A DNA stretch of 64,000 bases from Microbacterium nanhaiense (GTDB lineage: Bacteria > Actinomycetota > Actinomycetes > Actinomycetales > Microbacteriaceae), in NCBI RefSeq assembly GCF_014646015.1, contig NZ_BMMQ01000003.1, forward strand, positions 372,001 through 436,000, in the 5' to 3' direction. Position numbers and translations under genes: made by a program. Shown piece by piece: positions 36,827 through 45,647 of this stretch (within the stretch, counting starts at the first letter, position 1; the number at the start of each line of letters is the position of its first letter). The notes below the pieces were generated by a model. That model worked only from the letters and a program-made list of their open reading frames with translations, searched no databases and was not told the origin of the DNA.

Positions 36827-37798
36827 TCAGACGCCGGCGACCACCGCGTTGTCGAGCTGGTCGGTGTCCGCGCCGACCCGGCCGGCCTTGGCGGTCAGCA
36901 GCACCCAGGCGACGCCGTGCTCGGGGTGCACGTAGAACTCGGTACCGGCCCATCCGCCGTGCCCGAATCCATCCGTCGAGATGAGCCCCGGCGCGCGGTT
37001 TCGGAGGTTGACGGTGAAGCCCCAGTCCTGTCCGCGCTCCAGGGGATACGGCTCCAGGCGGGCCATGCCCTGGGTCACGGGTCGCCGCATGAAGTCGAGC
37101 CCCGCGGGCGTCAGCACGCCGGGCGTGCCGTCCCGGAGGGTGCGTAGCAGGTCGGATCCGAGCAGCAGCAGGTCCTCGGCGCGCGCGAACAGTCCCGCGC
37201 CCGGGTCGCGGTTGGCGACGAACTGCTCGACGTCGAGACCGGCCTCCCGGGCGCCCTCGACGGGCACGTGCTCGTCCGGATCGAGGGTGAGGCCGTCTGC
37301 CCCGATCGTCGATGCCCACTCGGCCACGCCCGCATCCCACGCCTGGCCCGTCGCATGCTCGTAGAGCGCGGCGATGCCGGTGTAGGCGAGGGTGGAGTAG
37401 CGAGAGGCCGTGCCGGCACGGAAGTCGCGGCCGCGCGTGACGAGCTCCTCGGCGAGCGGGACCGCCGTGTCGAGCGGCGGCTCCGAGATGCCGGAGGAGT
37501 GGCTGCCGAGGTGCCACAGGCGCACGATGTCGTCGCGCGTGCTTCCGAACCCGGGAACGGCGTCCGCGAGGGGAGTGTTCGGGGTCAGCAGCCCCCGCTC
37601 GATCGCGCGCGTCGCCGTGATGCCGGTCAGGATCTTGGTGATCGAGAACAGGGGATAGCTCGCGTCGACGGGCACGCCGCCGAAGCTGTCGAGCGCGACC
37701 GTGCCGTCGGCGTCGGCGATCCCGAGCACGGCGTTTGGCAGTCGGCCATCGCCGACGTGCCGCCGGGCCCAGTCGAAGGCGGCGGTGTATACGGTCAT
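36827..37798 (-). CDS. serine beta-lactamase-fold hydrolase
   Basis: A 323-residue class C beta-lactamase/esterase-like protein. The nucleophile motif SITK (Ser52-Lys55) and a tyrosine motif YST (Tyr134) are present, and GHGGWAGTEF lies where the third motif (HxG/KTG) is expected. It lacks a signal peptide, so it is probably a cytoplasmic esterase or transesterase rather than an antibiotic-resistance enzyme. The ATG at 37798 has GGAGA upstream. It is the last gene of a leftward operon with a dehydratase, SDR, Gfo/Idh and M24-like protein, and the divergent operon carries a relative at 46774, suggesting acyl-group removal from a sugar. Confidence 0.84.
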   Translation of the reverse strand: MTVYTAAFDWARRHVGDGRLPNAVLGIADADGTVALDSFGGVPVDASYPLFSITKILTGITATRAIERGLLTPNTPLADAVPGFGSTRDDIVRLWHLGSHSSGISEPPLDTAVPLAEELVTRGRDFRAGTASRYSTLAYTGIAALYEHATGQAWDAGVAEWASTIGADGLTLDPDEHVPVEGAREAGLDVEQFVANRDPGAGLFARAEDLLLLGSDLLRTLRDGTPGVLTPAGLDFMRRPVTQGMARLEPYPLERGQDWGFTVNLRNRAPGLISTDGFGHGGWAGTEFYVHPEHGVAWVLLTAKAGRVGADTDQLDNAVVAGV

Positions 37799-37829
37799 GA
37801 TGTCTCCGGTGACGACAACGGGGGCGGGC

Positions 37830-38891
37830 TCAGCGGAAGCGGATGCCCAGCCCCAGCGTAGGGCCACCCGACGCGACGCCGTCGGCGATCGTCAGGCCCG
37901 TCGGCTCGACGAGGGCGCCGAGCTGGGCGAAGCCCGCGTCCTCGACGTCCTCCACCCAGGTCGCGAGCGGCAGCGCGTACGCCAGCTGGCTCGACAGTTC
38001 CGGAAGCAGGTGCGGGGCGAGCCCGACGCCACGATCCGCCGCGAGCGCCGCAATCTCGCGGAACGGCGTGATGCCGCCCACCCGCACGATGTTCGGCTGG
38101 ATCACGTCGACCGCGCCGGCATCGATCGCGTCGCGGAACTGGTACACCGTGTGGCGGTTCTCGCCGAACGCGATCGGCACATCGATGCGCCGGCGCAGTT
38201 CCGCGTGGCCGGCGATGTCGTCGGCGCGAAGCGGTTCCTCGATCCAGGCGGGCTCGAACGGAGCGAGCTGCGCCATCGCGGCGGTCGCCTTCTCGAGGTC
38301 CCAGCGCTGATTCGCGTCGATCATGAGGGTGCGGTTGGGGCCGAGCACCTCGCGGACCGCCGCGACACGCTCGACGTCGCGGGCGATGTCGGGGCTGCCG
38401 ACCTTGAACTTCACGGCCTGGAATCCGTCACTCACCCAGCGTTCCGCCTGGGCGACGAGCTCGTCGAGGGTGTAGTGCAGGTTGACCCCGCTGCCGTATG
38501 CCGGAAGCGAGGTGTGCCTGCGGCCGATGAATTCGGTGATCGACTGTCCCGCGCGGCGCGCCTGCAGATCCCACAGCGCCAGGTCGAGACCCGCGAGCGC
38601 GATCGTCGTGATGCCGCCGCCGCCCGCCTCGTGCAGGTGGGTCCAGGCGCTCGTCCAGATCTGCGGATCCGCGTCCTTGCCCAGCGCGAAATCGGTGATG
38701 TCGTGCGCGAGCAGCTGGTGCACGGCGTGCGCGCCGATCGTCGGCGTCCACGAGAAGCCGAAGCCCGTCGCGCCGTCCGAGTCGGTGACGATGACCTCGA
38801 TCACGTGGATCTCGGTCACGTCGGCGCCCCAGGGGCGCGACAGCGGGATCCGGATCAGGCGGGTATCGACGGCGGCGATCGTCGCGCTCAC
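37830..38891 (-). CDS. enolase-superfamily sugar-acid dehydratase (mandelate racemase type)
   Basis: A 353-residue enolase-superfamily enzyme. The capping domain is followed by the barrel with KFKVG (Lys151/Lys153), metal ligands Asp182 (MIDANQRW), Glu208 (WIEEP) and Glu234 (FGENR), and a histidine in APHLLPE (His284): the mandelate-racemase subgroup set. Members dehydrate aldonic or uronic acids such as fuconate, rhamnonate, galactonate or galactarate; the substrate here is not readable. The start is GTG at 38891, overlapping the SDR stop by four bases. With the neighbouring SDR and oxidoreductase it suggests oxidation of a sugar to the acid, then dehydration. Confidence 0.87.
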   Translation of the reverse strand: MSATIAAVDTRLIRIPLSRPWGADVTEIHVIEVIVTDSDGATGFGFSWTPTIGAHAVHQLLAHDITDFALGKDADPQIWTSAWTHLHEAGGGGITTIALAGLDLALWDLQARRAGQSITEFIGRRHTSLPAYGSGVNLHYTLDELVAQAERWVSDGFQAVKFKVGSPDIARDVERVAAVREVLGPNRTLMIDANQRWDLEKATAAMAQLAPFEPAWIEEPLRADDIAGHAELRRRIDVPIAFGENRHTVYQFRDAIDAGAVDVIQPNIVRVGGITPFREIAALAADRGVGLAPHLLPELSSQLAYALPLATWVEDVEDAGFAQLGALVEPTGLTIADGVASGGPTLGLGIRFR

Positions 38892-39790
38892 GCGACCGCC
38901 TCCTCGCGCACGAGCTCGTCGCGCCACAGACGCGTCGCGCGCCAGCCGAGCAGCGTCGCGGCGTTCTCGCTCGAGAACATCGACTGCGTGCCGGACAGCT
39001 GCTCGGCGGCGCCGGCCGCGGCCGGCAGATACTGGCGGATCCCGTCGGCCGTGTCGCCGTCGTACAGCGCGTCGGGCGCGCCGACGAAGAAGGTCGAACC
39101 GTTGGGGACCTCGTCGGCCTTCCGGATCCACGCGTCGACGAAGGCACCCGCGTCGCGCGCGTCGACGTAGTTGAACAGCGCCACGGCCGACAGCTCGGGG
39201 TTCGCGATGCGTTCGGCGACCGTGTGGCCCTGCTGCGTCGGCGCGCCGGCCCATTCCTCGGGGGCGATCACGTAGCAGGGGCGGAAGGCGCCGAAGCGCA
39301 TGCGGTGACCGTGTTGGCGCACGGCCATCTGCACGATCTGCTCCATCGCGACCTTCGACGTCCCATACCCGTTCCAGGGCGCCGTCGGGTGCTTCTCATC
39401 GAGCGGCAGGTACTGCGGCTCCCATCCGCTCGGCGAACCGTAGCCCATGACGGTGGGGCTCGACGCGAGCAGCATCTTCCGCACACCCGCGTCGAGCGAG
39501 GCCTGCAGCACCGACCACACGAGCTGCGTGTTGATCCGGTAGATGTCGGGATCCGGCAGCGCGCCGGGCACCGCGATCGCCGCGAGATGCACGACGGCGT
39601 CGGGCGCGATCTCCGCGAATGCCGACGACGCGGCCTCGAGGTCGAGCAGGTCGACCGCGATCTGCTCGGCGGGCAGCCCCTCGAGCGTCGCCTGATCGAT
39701 CGAGACGACCTCGTGCCCGGCCTCGGCCAGGGCGGCCACGACGCTGCGGCCGAGCCGGCCCGCGCCTCCCGTCACGACGACGCGGCTCAT
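38888..39790 (-). CDS. NAD-dependent epimerase/dehydratase family (SDR)
   Basis: A 300-residue extended SDR. The cofactor loop TGGAGRLGRS lies at the N-terminus, the NNAG-type segment is HLAAIAV, and the catalytic serine and YxxxK are in LASSPTVMGYG and YGTSK. Relatives include uronate dehydrogenases and nucleotide-sugar epimerases; in this context a uronate or aldose dehydrogenase that supplies the acid for the adjacent dehydratase is attractive, but this is inference. It overlaps its neighbours on both sides by four bases, so expression is tightly coupled. Confidence 0.86.
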   Translation of the reverse strand: MSRVVVTGGAGRLGRSVVAALAEAGHEVVSIDQATLEGLPAEQIAVDLLDLEAASSAFAEIAPDAVVHLAAIAVPGALPDPDIYRINTQLVWSVLQASLDAGVRKMLLASSPTVMGYGSPSGWEPQYLPLDEKHPTAPWNGYGTSKVAMEQIVQMAVRQHGHRMRFGAFRPCYVIAPEEWAGAPTQQGHTVAERIANPELSAVALFNYVDARDAGAFVDAWIRKADEVPNGSTFFVGAPDALYDGDTADGIRQYLPAAAGAAEQLSGTQSMFSSENAATLLGWRATRLWRDELVREEAVA

Positions 39791-41133
39791 TTCGATTCTC
39801 CGTTCAGGGCGCGGGCCGCGGGGCCCAGGTCGAGGTCGGCCACGCGCACGGCCTGACTGGTCTCGAGCGAGAGGTTGCCCGCGACGCCGACGACGACGCT
39901 GCGCACGCCGTCGGTCCAGTCGGCGGTGAAGCCCAGCGGATCCTCCGCCGCGCCGTAGAAGACATCATTCAGCAGTTTCTTGTCGCCGCCGCCGTGGCCG
40001 CCCTCGCTGTTGACGATCTCGATCTCGTAGGCGGGCTGGAAGTGCTTCTGCACGACGAGCTTCTCGAACTCGGGGCGCGTGTCGTTGCTCTCGACGTCGT
40101 CCGGGTTGGCGCTCGGGTCGACGACCGTGCCGCCGGACTTGCTGCTGTGCACCATGCCGCGCTCGACGACCGTCAGCTCGGCGCGCCCCTTCGTGCCGTT
40201 GACGGCGACCGTGTAGCCCTCCCACGGCGAGTGGGCGTTGAGCGAGTAGCTCATGGTGGGGCCGCCGACGTAGTCGACGACGAGCGAGAGGTTGTCCTCG
40301 ATCGAGATGTTCTCATCGAACACGTCGCGGTCGCGGATGTAGCCGTCGTGGCCCTCGTTGTCGAAGTAGAGGCCCTTGAGCTTCTCGTCGGCGCGCATGT
40401 CGAGGCTGAACGCGTCGGTGCGCGGGTCGTCGACGGATCCGCGGCTCGCGCGCTCACCGAGGCCGCGACGGGCCGCGTTCTCGGCACCGTAGAAGCGCAG
40501 ACCGCCGGACGCGTACACGCGCGAGGGCACGTCGTCGATCCACCAGTTGACGAGGTCGAAGTGGTGGCTCGACTTGTGGATCAGCAGTCCGCCCGAGTGC
40601 TCCTTCTCGCGGTGCCAGCGCCGGAAGTAGTCCGCGCCGTGGGCAGTGTCGAGCACCCACTCGAAGTGAACGCTCGTGACCTCGCCGATCTCGCCGGACG
40701 CGATGACCTTCTTCAGCTCGGCGTTGCGGGGCGAGTAGCGGTAGTTGAAGGTGATGGTGACCTTGCGGCCCGTGCGTTCGGCCGCCTCGGCGATCGCGCG
40801 GATGCCCTCCTCGTTGATCGTGAGGGGCTTCTCTACGATGGCGTCCGCACCGGCCTCGAGCGCGGCGACGACGTACTTCGCGTGGAGGTAGTCGGGCGTC
40901 GTCACGATGACGGCGTCGATGTTCTCCTCCGCGACGATGGCGTCGAGGTTCTCCGGGTCGAAGCGGCGCGGCTGGCCGATGCCGGGCGAGGTCTTCTCGT
41001 GCCAATCCTGGCGGCCCGGGTTGGTGTCGGCCCAGGCGACGAGCGTGCCGGCGTCGGCGTGGCTGTCGGCGAGCGCGCCGATGTACATGCCGGCGCGTCC
41101 GCCGGTACCGATGAGTGCAAAGCGACGAGTCAT
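39787..41133 (-). CDS. Gfo/Idh/MocA family oxidoreductase, long form
   Basis: A 448-residue NAD(P)-dependent oxidoreductase. The Rossmann fold starts LIGTGGRAGMYIGA and the EKP motif is VEKPLTINEEG. The C-terminal half has FNYRYSPRN and the HKSSHHFDLVNWW segment, with the histidine expected for catalysis. It is about 80-100 residues longer than ordinary family members because of insertions around FDENISIEDN and in the final third, a form common in polysaccharide-degradation clusters. It is the second gene of the leftward operon under the GAAACCGGTTTC operator. The substrate is unknown. Confidence 0.88.
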   Translation of the reverse strand: MTRRFALIGTGGRAGMYIGALADSHADAGTLVAWADTNPGRQDWHEKTSPGIGQPRRFDPENLDAIVAEENIDAVIVTTPDYLHAKYVVAALEAGADAIVEKPLTINEEGIRAIAEAAERTGRKVTITFNYRYSPRNAELKKVIASGEIGEVTSVHFEWVLDTAHGADYFRRWHREKEHSGGLLIHKSSHHFDLVNWWIDDVPSRVYASGGLRFYGAENAARRGLGERASRGSVDDPRTDAFSLDMRADEKLKGLYFDNEGHDGYIRDRDVFDENISIEDNLSLVVDYVGGPTMSYSLNAHSPWEGYTVAVNGTKGRAELTVVERGMVHSSKSGGTVVDPSANPDDVESNDTRPEFEKLVVQKHFQPAYEIEIVNSEGGHGGGDKKLLNDVFYGAAEDPLGFTADWTDGVRSVVVGVAGNLSLETSQAVRVADLDLGPAARALNGESK

Positions 41134-41152
41134 GCGAATCTCTCCAGGGGGA

Positions 41153-42211
41153 TCAGGTGCGGGCGAGGGGCAGGGGGCGGATGCGGCCCCGAACGGTGGT
41201 GGACGGCCACTCGGGGTCGAGGCTCAGAACCTCGACGCCGTCGGCCGTGACGAGAACGGTGTCTTCGAGCTTGGCGCCGGGGACCCACGGGTTCCACGCG
41301 ACCGCGTGGTGCGCGCCGATGGTGTCATCGAAGCCGGGGGTGACCTTCGGGTCGCGCCCGAGGTAACCGGTCGGCCCGCCCTGGTGGTGGCGGGTCCACG
41401 CGTCGTCGCCGAAGCCGTGGCGCGCGTAGGCGGCGCGCAGTTCATCGAAGACCGCGCCGAAGCTCGACCCGGGCACGGTCGCGTCGAGGATGTCGGCCTC
41501 GACCTCGCGCAGGCGCGCCTCGGTGTCGGCGAAGCGCTCGTGGTCGGCGAAGGTGACCCAGCGCGTGGCGCTGACGTGCAGCCCGTCGCGCACGGTCGTG
41601 ATGACCGCCATGGCGCGGTCGCCGAGCGGTGCGTCGGTCGGGATCGGGTGCTGCACGGATCCGCGCGACGCGCCCGCGACCAGGAGCACGGCGGGTTCGG
41701 CGCCGATGCCGTACGCGCTCTCCGCGAGATACCCGGCGAGCTGGCGTTCGGTCCAGCCGGGCTCCGCGGCCTTCAGGGCGGCCGACATCGCGCGGGCCGT
41801 GTCGGCTCCGAGCGCTCGGTAGCGCTCAATCTCGCTCGGGAGGAGATCGGCGCGCGCGGCGCGCAGCCGTGCCGCGACGTCCGCCTCGGCGACGGCGTCT
41901 CCGGGCGGCGAGGCGAGGTCGCCATACCAGGGGATCTCGCGCCAGAGCAGCTCGCCCGCGAGCTCCTCGTCGCGGAGGCGCTCGATCTCGTTGGCGAGCG
42001 CCGTGATCGTGACGGATCCGTCTGCGGTGACGGTCGCCGAGAAGACGGGCGCGCCGCCGAGCGGGACGGCCGTGCGCGGGCCGTCGAGGAGCCAGGCGAG
42101 CGAGGCCGCCGTCGTGAGGTGGACCGCGGGGGCGCCCAGATCGGACAGGATCCCGCGGATCCTGTCGATCTTGCTCGAGCGGTCTGGGGTCGCGTCGTTG
42201 CGATGAGCCAT
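41153..42211 (-). CDS. M24 (pita-bread fold) peptidase-like protein, probably not a metallopeptidase
   Basis: A 352-residue protein with an N-terminal creatinase-like domain (about 1-140) and a pita-bread C-terminal domain (ERYRALGADTARAMSAALK onward; RHHQGGPTGYLGRDP). The metal-binding aspartates and glutamates of aminopeptidases are not evident: the usual DxGxxxxGYxSDxTRT stretch is RDGLHVSATRW, and the final glutamates are absent. It is therefore likely a creatinase-like or non-catalytic member. It is the first gene of the leftward sugar operon, directly under the LacI operator, so its role is probably in sugar use rather than proteolysis. What it does is unknown. Confidence 0.8.
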   Translation of the reverse strand: MAHRNDATPDRSSKIDRIRGILSDLGAPAVHLTTAASLAWLLDGPRTAVPLGGAPVFSATVTADGSVTITALANEIERLRDEELAGELLWREIPWYGDLASPPGDAVAEADVAARLRAARADLLPSEIERYRALGADTARAMSAALKAAEPGWTERQLAGYLAESAYGIGAEPAVLLVAGASRGSVQHPIPTDAPLGDRAMAVITTVRDGLHVSATRWVTFADHERFADTEARLREVEADILDATVPGSSFGAVFDELRAAYARHGFGDDAWTRHHQGGPTGYLGRDPKVTPGFDDTIGAHHAVAWNPWVPGAKLEDTVLVTADGVEVLSLDPEWPSTTVRGRIRPLPLART

Positions 42212-42258
42212 GTGTCCTCGTGCGTTTCGAGAGGGAGTGGTCTGATGTCTTGCAAGAA

Positions 42259-42287
42259 ACCATAGCAGAAACCGGTTTCTGATGTAA
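42259..42287 (-). promoter_or_regulatory. promoter of the leftward M24-to-serine-hydrolase operon
   Basis: Reading leftward: TTACAT (42287-42282), exactly 17 bases, TATGGT (42264-42259). The whole spacer is the palindromic operator at 42266-42281, so repressor and polymerase cannot bind together. Confidence 0.62.
42266..42281. promoter_or_regulatory. LacI-type operator CAGAAACCGGTTTCTG
   Basis: A perfect 16-base palindrome between the divergent M24-like and GH43 operons. Its core GAAACCGGTTTC recurs at 49480-49491 exactly and at four other places with one or two changes. The LacI protein at 43819-44823 is the probable binder. Confidence 0.75.
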
Positions 42288-42298
42288 TCTTACTGTTA
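42285..42298 (+). promoter_or_regulatory. GH43 promoter -10, possible leaderless transcript
   Basis: TAATCT (42285-42290) lies only seven bases before the ATG at 42298, and no purine-rich ribosome site is present. Transcription from this -10 would start at or next to the A of ATG, giving a leaderless mRNA, which is common in actinobacteria. The -35 region is poor. Confidence 0.42.
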
Positions 42299-43815
42299 TG
42301 GACCACCTCAATGGCGAGAGCACATACCGGAATCCGATTCTCGATGCCGACCTGCCCGACCCCGACGCGATCCGCGTGGGAGAGCGCTACGTGATGATCG
42401 GTTCGAGCTTCAACCGCGCGCCGGGGCTGCCCGTGTACGCCTCGACCGACCTCGTGAACTGGGATCGCGTCGCCGACGCCCTCCCGGCGGGGAACGAACC
42501 CACGGCCTGGTTCGAGCTGCCGCGGCACGGGCAGGGCGTGTGGGCGCCGTCGATCCGCCACCACGACGGAACGTATTACATCGTCTATCCCGACCCGGAT
42601 CAGGGGATCTTCGTCGTCACGGCGCCCGAACCCGAGGGTCCGTGGAGCGCTCCCCACCTCCTGCTCGCGGGTCTCGGCCTGATCGACCCGTGCCCGCTCT
42701 GGGACGACGACGGCCGCGCCTACCTCGTGCACGGCTGGGCCAAGTCTCGCGCGGGGAAGAAGAACATCCTCACGGTCGTTCCGGTCGACGAGTCGCTTCG
42801 CACCGCGACCGGCCCGGCGCGCGACGTGATCGACGGCGCCGATATCGACGGGTGGGGCACGATCGAGGGCCCCAAGTTCTACAAGCGCGACGGCTGGTAC
42901 TGGATTTTCGCACCCGCGGGGGGCGTGGCGACCGGCTGGCAGGCGGTGTTCCGCTCGCGCGACGTGTACGGGCCGTACGAAGAGCGCAACGTGCTCGAGC
43001 AGGGATCCACGCCGGTCAACGGCCCGCACCAGGGCGCCTGGGTGACGGCGGTGGACGGCCGCGACTGGTTCCTGCACTTCCAGGACCGGGGCCCTTTCGG
43101 GCGCGTCGTGCACCTGCAGCCGATGGCGTGGGGCGACGACGGCTGGCCGGTGATGGGTAAGGCAGTCGACGGCGGGCCGAGCGAACCCGTTCTCGAGTAC
43201 CCCGCGCCGCACGGCACGCCGCAGCTCTACCGCACGATCGCCCGCAGCGATGACTTCGCCGGGGGAGTGCCAGGGCCCAGCTGGGTGTGGCAGGCCAACC
43301 CGTCGGGCGACGCGCTCGTCCCGGGCGAGGGCGGCCTGCGGATCCGATCGGGCGAGGAATCGGGCAACCTGCGCACCCTCTCTCGCGTGCTGGGACAGCC
43401 CCTTCCGGGCATGGCCTCGCGATCGAGCGTTCGCGTCGCGCTCGACGGCGAAGCGGGAACGCGCGCCGGCCTCGCGGTGCTCGGCTACGACTATCTCTGG
43501 GCCGGTCTCGCGCGCGGTGAGCGCGGAGCCGACGCGGTCGTCGCCGTGCGCACCCGAGACGACATGAGCGAGCGTATCATCGCCCGGATCCCGGTGGATG
43601 GCCCCGTCGAGGTCGCCGTCGAGTGCGCCGCCGACGCGGCCCTCGTCGTCGAGCTGACGATCGACGGGCGCGCGCTCCGCATCGATCCCGGCTTCCATGC
43701 GTCCGAGGGACAGTGGATCGGCGCCGAGCTCGCGCTCTTCGCCGGTCACCCCGTCGGCCGGGCTCCGGCGGTGGGCGCCTTCAGCTCCTTCCGCGTCGAT
43801 CTCGATCAAGATTGA
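42298..43815 (+). CDS. GH43 glycosidase (arabinofuranosidase/xylosidase type)
   Basis: A 505-residue inverting enzyme. The five-bladed propeller carries the catalytic base in LPDPD (Asp21), the pKa modulator in GLIDPCPLW (Asp130) and the acid in GTIEGPK (Glu190). A C-terminal beta-sandwich (about 320-505; SDDFAGG onward) completes the bidomain form seen in subfamilies related to GH43_12. It would release arabinofuranose, xylose or galactose from side chains. No signal peptide is seen, so it acts on imported oligosaccharide. It leads the rightward operon and is probably translated from a leaderless message. Confidence 0.9.
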   Translation: MDHLNGESTYRNPILDADLPDPDAIRVGERYVMIGSSFNRAPGLPVYASTDLVNWDRVADALPAGNEPTAWFELPRHGQGVWAPSIRHHDGTYYIVYPDPDQGIFVVTAPEPEGPWSAPHLLLAGLGLIDPCPLWDDDGRAYLVHGWAKSRAGKKNILTVVPVDESLRTATGPARDVIDGADIDGWGTIEGPKFYKRDGWYWIFAPAGGVATGWQAVFRSRDVYGPYEERNVLEQGSTPVNGPHQGAWVTAVDGRDWFLHFQDRGPFGRVVHLQPMAWGDDGWPVMGKAVDGGPSEPVLEYPAPHGTPQLYRTIARSDDFAGGVPGPSWVWQANPSGDALVPGEGGLRIRSGEESGNLRTLSRVLGQPLPGMASRSSVRVALDGEAGTRAGLAVLGYDYLWAGLARGERGADAVVAVRTRDDMSERIIARIPVDGPVEVAVECAADAALVVELTIDGRALRIDPGFHASEGQWIGAELALFAGHPVGRAPAVGAFSSFRVDLDQD

Positions 43816-43818
43816 GCC

Positions 43819-44823
43819 ATGACTGCGAAGAAGACCGGGCGCGAGATCACGATTTCCGACATCGCCGCGGCGGCGGGGGTGTCGAAGGCCACGGTGTCTC
43901 GCGTGATGAACGGCGTATCGACCGTGAACGAGCAGATCGCCGAGCGCGTGCGCGCCGCGGTCGCCGAGCTCGGATACTCGCCCAGCGCGGCCGCGCGCTC
44001 GCTGTCGCTCGGTGAGAGCCGGACCATCGGCGTCGTCGTGCCGGACCTCGCCAACCCGATGTTCCACCAGGTGCTTCACGGCCTGAATTCCGCCGCGGAG
44101 CGCGACGGCTACCGGGTGCTCGTCGCCGACACGCGCGAGCATCGCGAGCGCGAGGTGGAGATCGCGCTCGACATCCGCAACCGCACGGACGCGATCGTGC
44201 TCTTCGCGCCCCGCATGGACCGTCTGACGATGCTCGACCTCATGCCCAAGATCGATCCGGTCGTCATTTTCAACCGCACGACCGGTAAGCGCGCGGGTGC
44301 CGTCCTGATCGATTACGCCGAAGGGATCGGCGCCGTCGCGCGTCATCTCATCGAGCTGGGGCACACGAAGATCGCCTACCTCGCCGGCCCGCCGCAGGCG
44401 CGGTCGAACATGGCCCGTCAGGACGGCCTCGACATCGTCCGCGGCGAGCATCCGGAGGTCGAGATCGTCAGCGTCGACTGCGGATCGTCCTTCGAAGACG
44501 GCTACGCGGCCTGGCCCGCCGTGCGCGAGACCGGCGCGAGCGCGGCGATGGCGTTCAACGATGTCGTCGCGCTCGGATTCCTCGGTCGCCTCGCGGAGGA
44601 GGGCGTGAGCGTGCCCGACGAGCTCTCGGTCGCCGGATTCGACGACATCCCGTTCTCGCAGTACTCCTCGCCGAGCCTCACCACGATGACCGCCCGCCTG
44701 GGCGACGTCGGGGAGAAGATCTGGTCGACGCTGCTCGAGCAGATCCGCGGAACGGCCGATCTCGAACCCACGACCTTCGCGCCCCAGCTCACGGTGCGCT
44801 CCAGCACAGGGAAGAAGAAATGA
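43819..44823 (+). CDS. LacI-family repressor of the pectin-type regulon
   Basis: A 334-residue LacI protein: DNA-binding domain ISDIAAAAGVSKATVSRVMNG, hinge AAARSLSLGES, and a full ligand domain (IGVVVPDLANPMFHQVLHGL, VAGFDDIPFSQYSSPSLTT). It is the second gene of the GH43 operon, three bases after GH43, and overlaps DUF6807 by four. Because it lies inside the operon controlled by the GAAACCGGTTTC operator and five related sites surround the neighbouring genes, it is the natural local regulator of all of them. The inducer cannot be read from sequence. Confidence 0.9.
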   Translation: MTAKKTGREITISDIAAAAGVSKATVSRVMNGVSTVNEQIAERVRAAVAELGYSPSAAARSLSLGESRTIGVVVPDLANPMFHQVLHGLNSAAERDGYRVLVADTREHREREVEIALDIRNRTDAIVLFAPRMDRLTMLDLMPKIDPVVIFNRTTGKRAGAVLIDYAEGIGAVARHLIELGHTKIAYLAGPPQARSNMARQDGLDIVRGEHPEVEIVSVDCGSSFEDGYAAWPAVRETGASAAMAFNDVVALGFLGRLAEEGVSVPDELSVAGFDDIPFSQYSSPSLTTMTARLGDVGEKIWSTLLEQIRGTADLEPTTFAPQLTVRSSTGKKK

Positions 44824-45647
44824 CAACGATCCTCCGCAACGGCGCGGGTCAGCCGATCGTGACGCTCCACTCGGGCGACGACGTCGACCCCGGACACGCC
44901 CCGAGGCCTTACGCGACGGTAACCACGCCGGCCGGCGTCGAGGTCACTCAGACCCGCCCCTCGGATCACCTGCACCACCTCGGGGTCAGCGTCACCACCC
45001 CCGACGTGTCGGGCACCAACTTCTGGGGCGGGAGCACCTACGTCCGCGACGTCGGCCCGCAGATCCTGGACAACCACGGGCGCCAAGTCATCGAGGCGGA
45101 GTCCGCCGAGGTGAATCGTTACAATTCAACGATCCTCTGGCGCGACCGCGACGACGAGCCGGTGATCTCGGAGGAACGCGAGATCCGGGTGGACGACGTC
45201 GGCGGCACGACCGTGATCTCGTGGCGGTCCACCCTCACGGCGCTGCGCGACGGTGTGAGCATCGGCAGCTCCCAGACGAACGGCCGCCCCGGTGCCTTTT
45301 ACGGCGGTATCTTCTGGCGCGCCCCGTTCGGATCGGCGGACGTGTTCAGCGAGGCGGGTGCCGGAACCGAGAACGCGCACGGATCCACCTCGCCGTGGCT
45401 CGTCGTCGTGGGCGCCGACGCGGGCCTCGTCGCCGCGTCGAGCTCGCGCCTGCCGTGGTTCGTGCGGGCGGAGGGATACGTTGGTTTCTGTCCCGCTCTC
45501 GCGCACGACGAGCGTCGCCACCTCGAGCCGGGCGAGCCCCTCGCCCTGGATCTCGTCGTCGCGCTCGTCGACGCCCCGGACGACAACACGATCGAACGCG
45601 CTCTCGCGAGCGCACTCACGCTGACGACATCGGAGGTCGCCTCTTGA
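44820..45647 (+). CDS. DUF6807 (PmoA-like) family protein
   Basis: A 275-residue protein matching the DUF6807 family, annotated in places as PmoA. Characteristic segments are RPYATVTTPAGVEVTQTRPSD, HLHHLGVSV, and NGRPGAFYGGIFWRAP. It is beta-rich and lacks a signal peptide and any known catalytic motif. Family members occur next to Gfo/Idh oxidoreductases in polysaccharide-use loci, as here, where it is coupled by four-base overlaps to the LacI gene before it and the oxidoreductase after it. Function is unknown; a sugar-binding or isomerase role is possible but unproven. Confidence 0.82.
   Translation: MTTILRNGAGQPIVTLHSGDDVDPGHAPRPYATVTTPAGVEVTQTRPSDHLHHLGVSVTTPDVSGTNFWGGSTYVRDVGPQILDNHGRQVIEAESAEVNRYNSTILWRDRDDEPVISEEREIRVDDVGGTTVISWRSTLTALRDGVSIGSSQTNGRPGAFYGGIFWRAPFGSADVFSEAGAGTENAHGSTSPWLVVVGADAGLVAASSSRLPWFVRAEGYVGFCPALAHDERRHLEPGEPLALDLVVALVDAPDDNTIERALASALTLTTSEVAS

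Noticed and set aside
36827-37798. Antibiotic-resistance beta-lactamase
   Set aside because: It has no signal peptide, lies inside a sugar operon and belongs to the wider serine-hydrolase group; context argues for an esterase.
41773-44826. A 1017-codon leftward open frame over GH43 and LacI
   Set aside because: It runs antisense to two well-supported genes and has arginine/aspartate-rich composition with no domain; the real leftward gene here is the M24-like protein in another frame.
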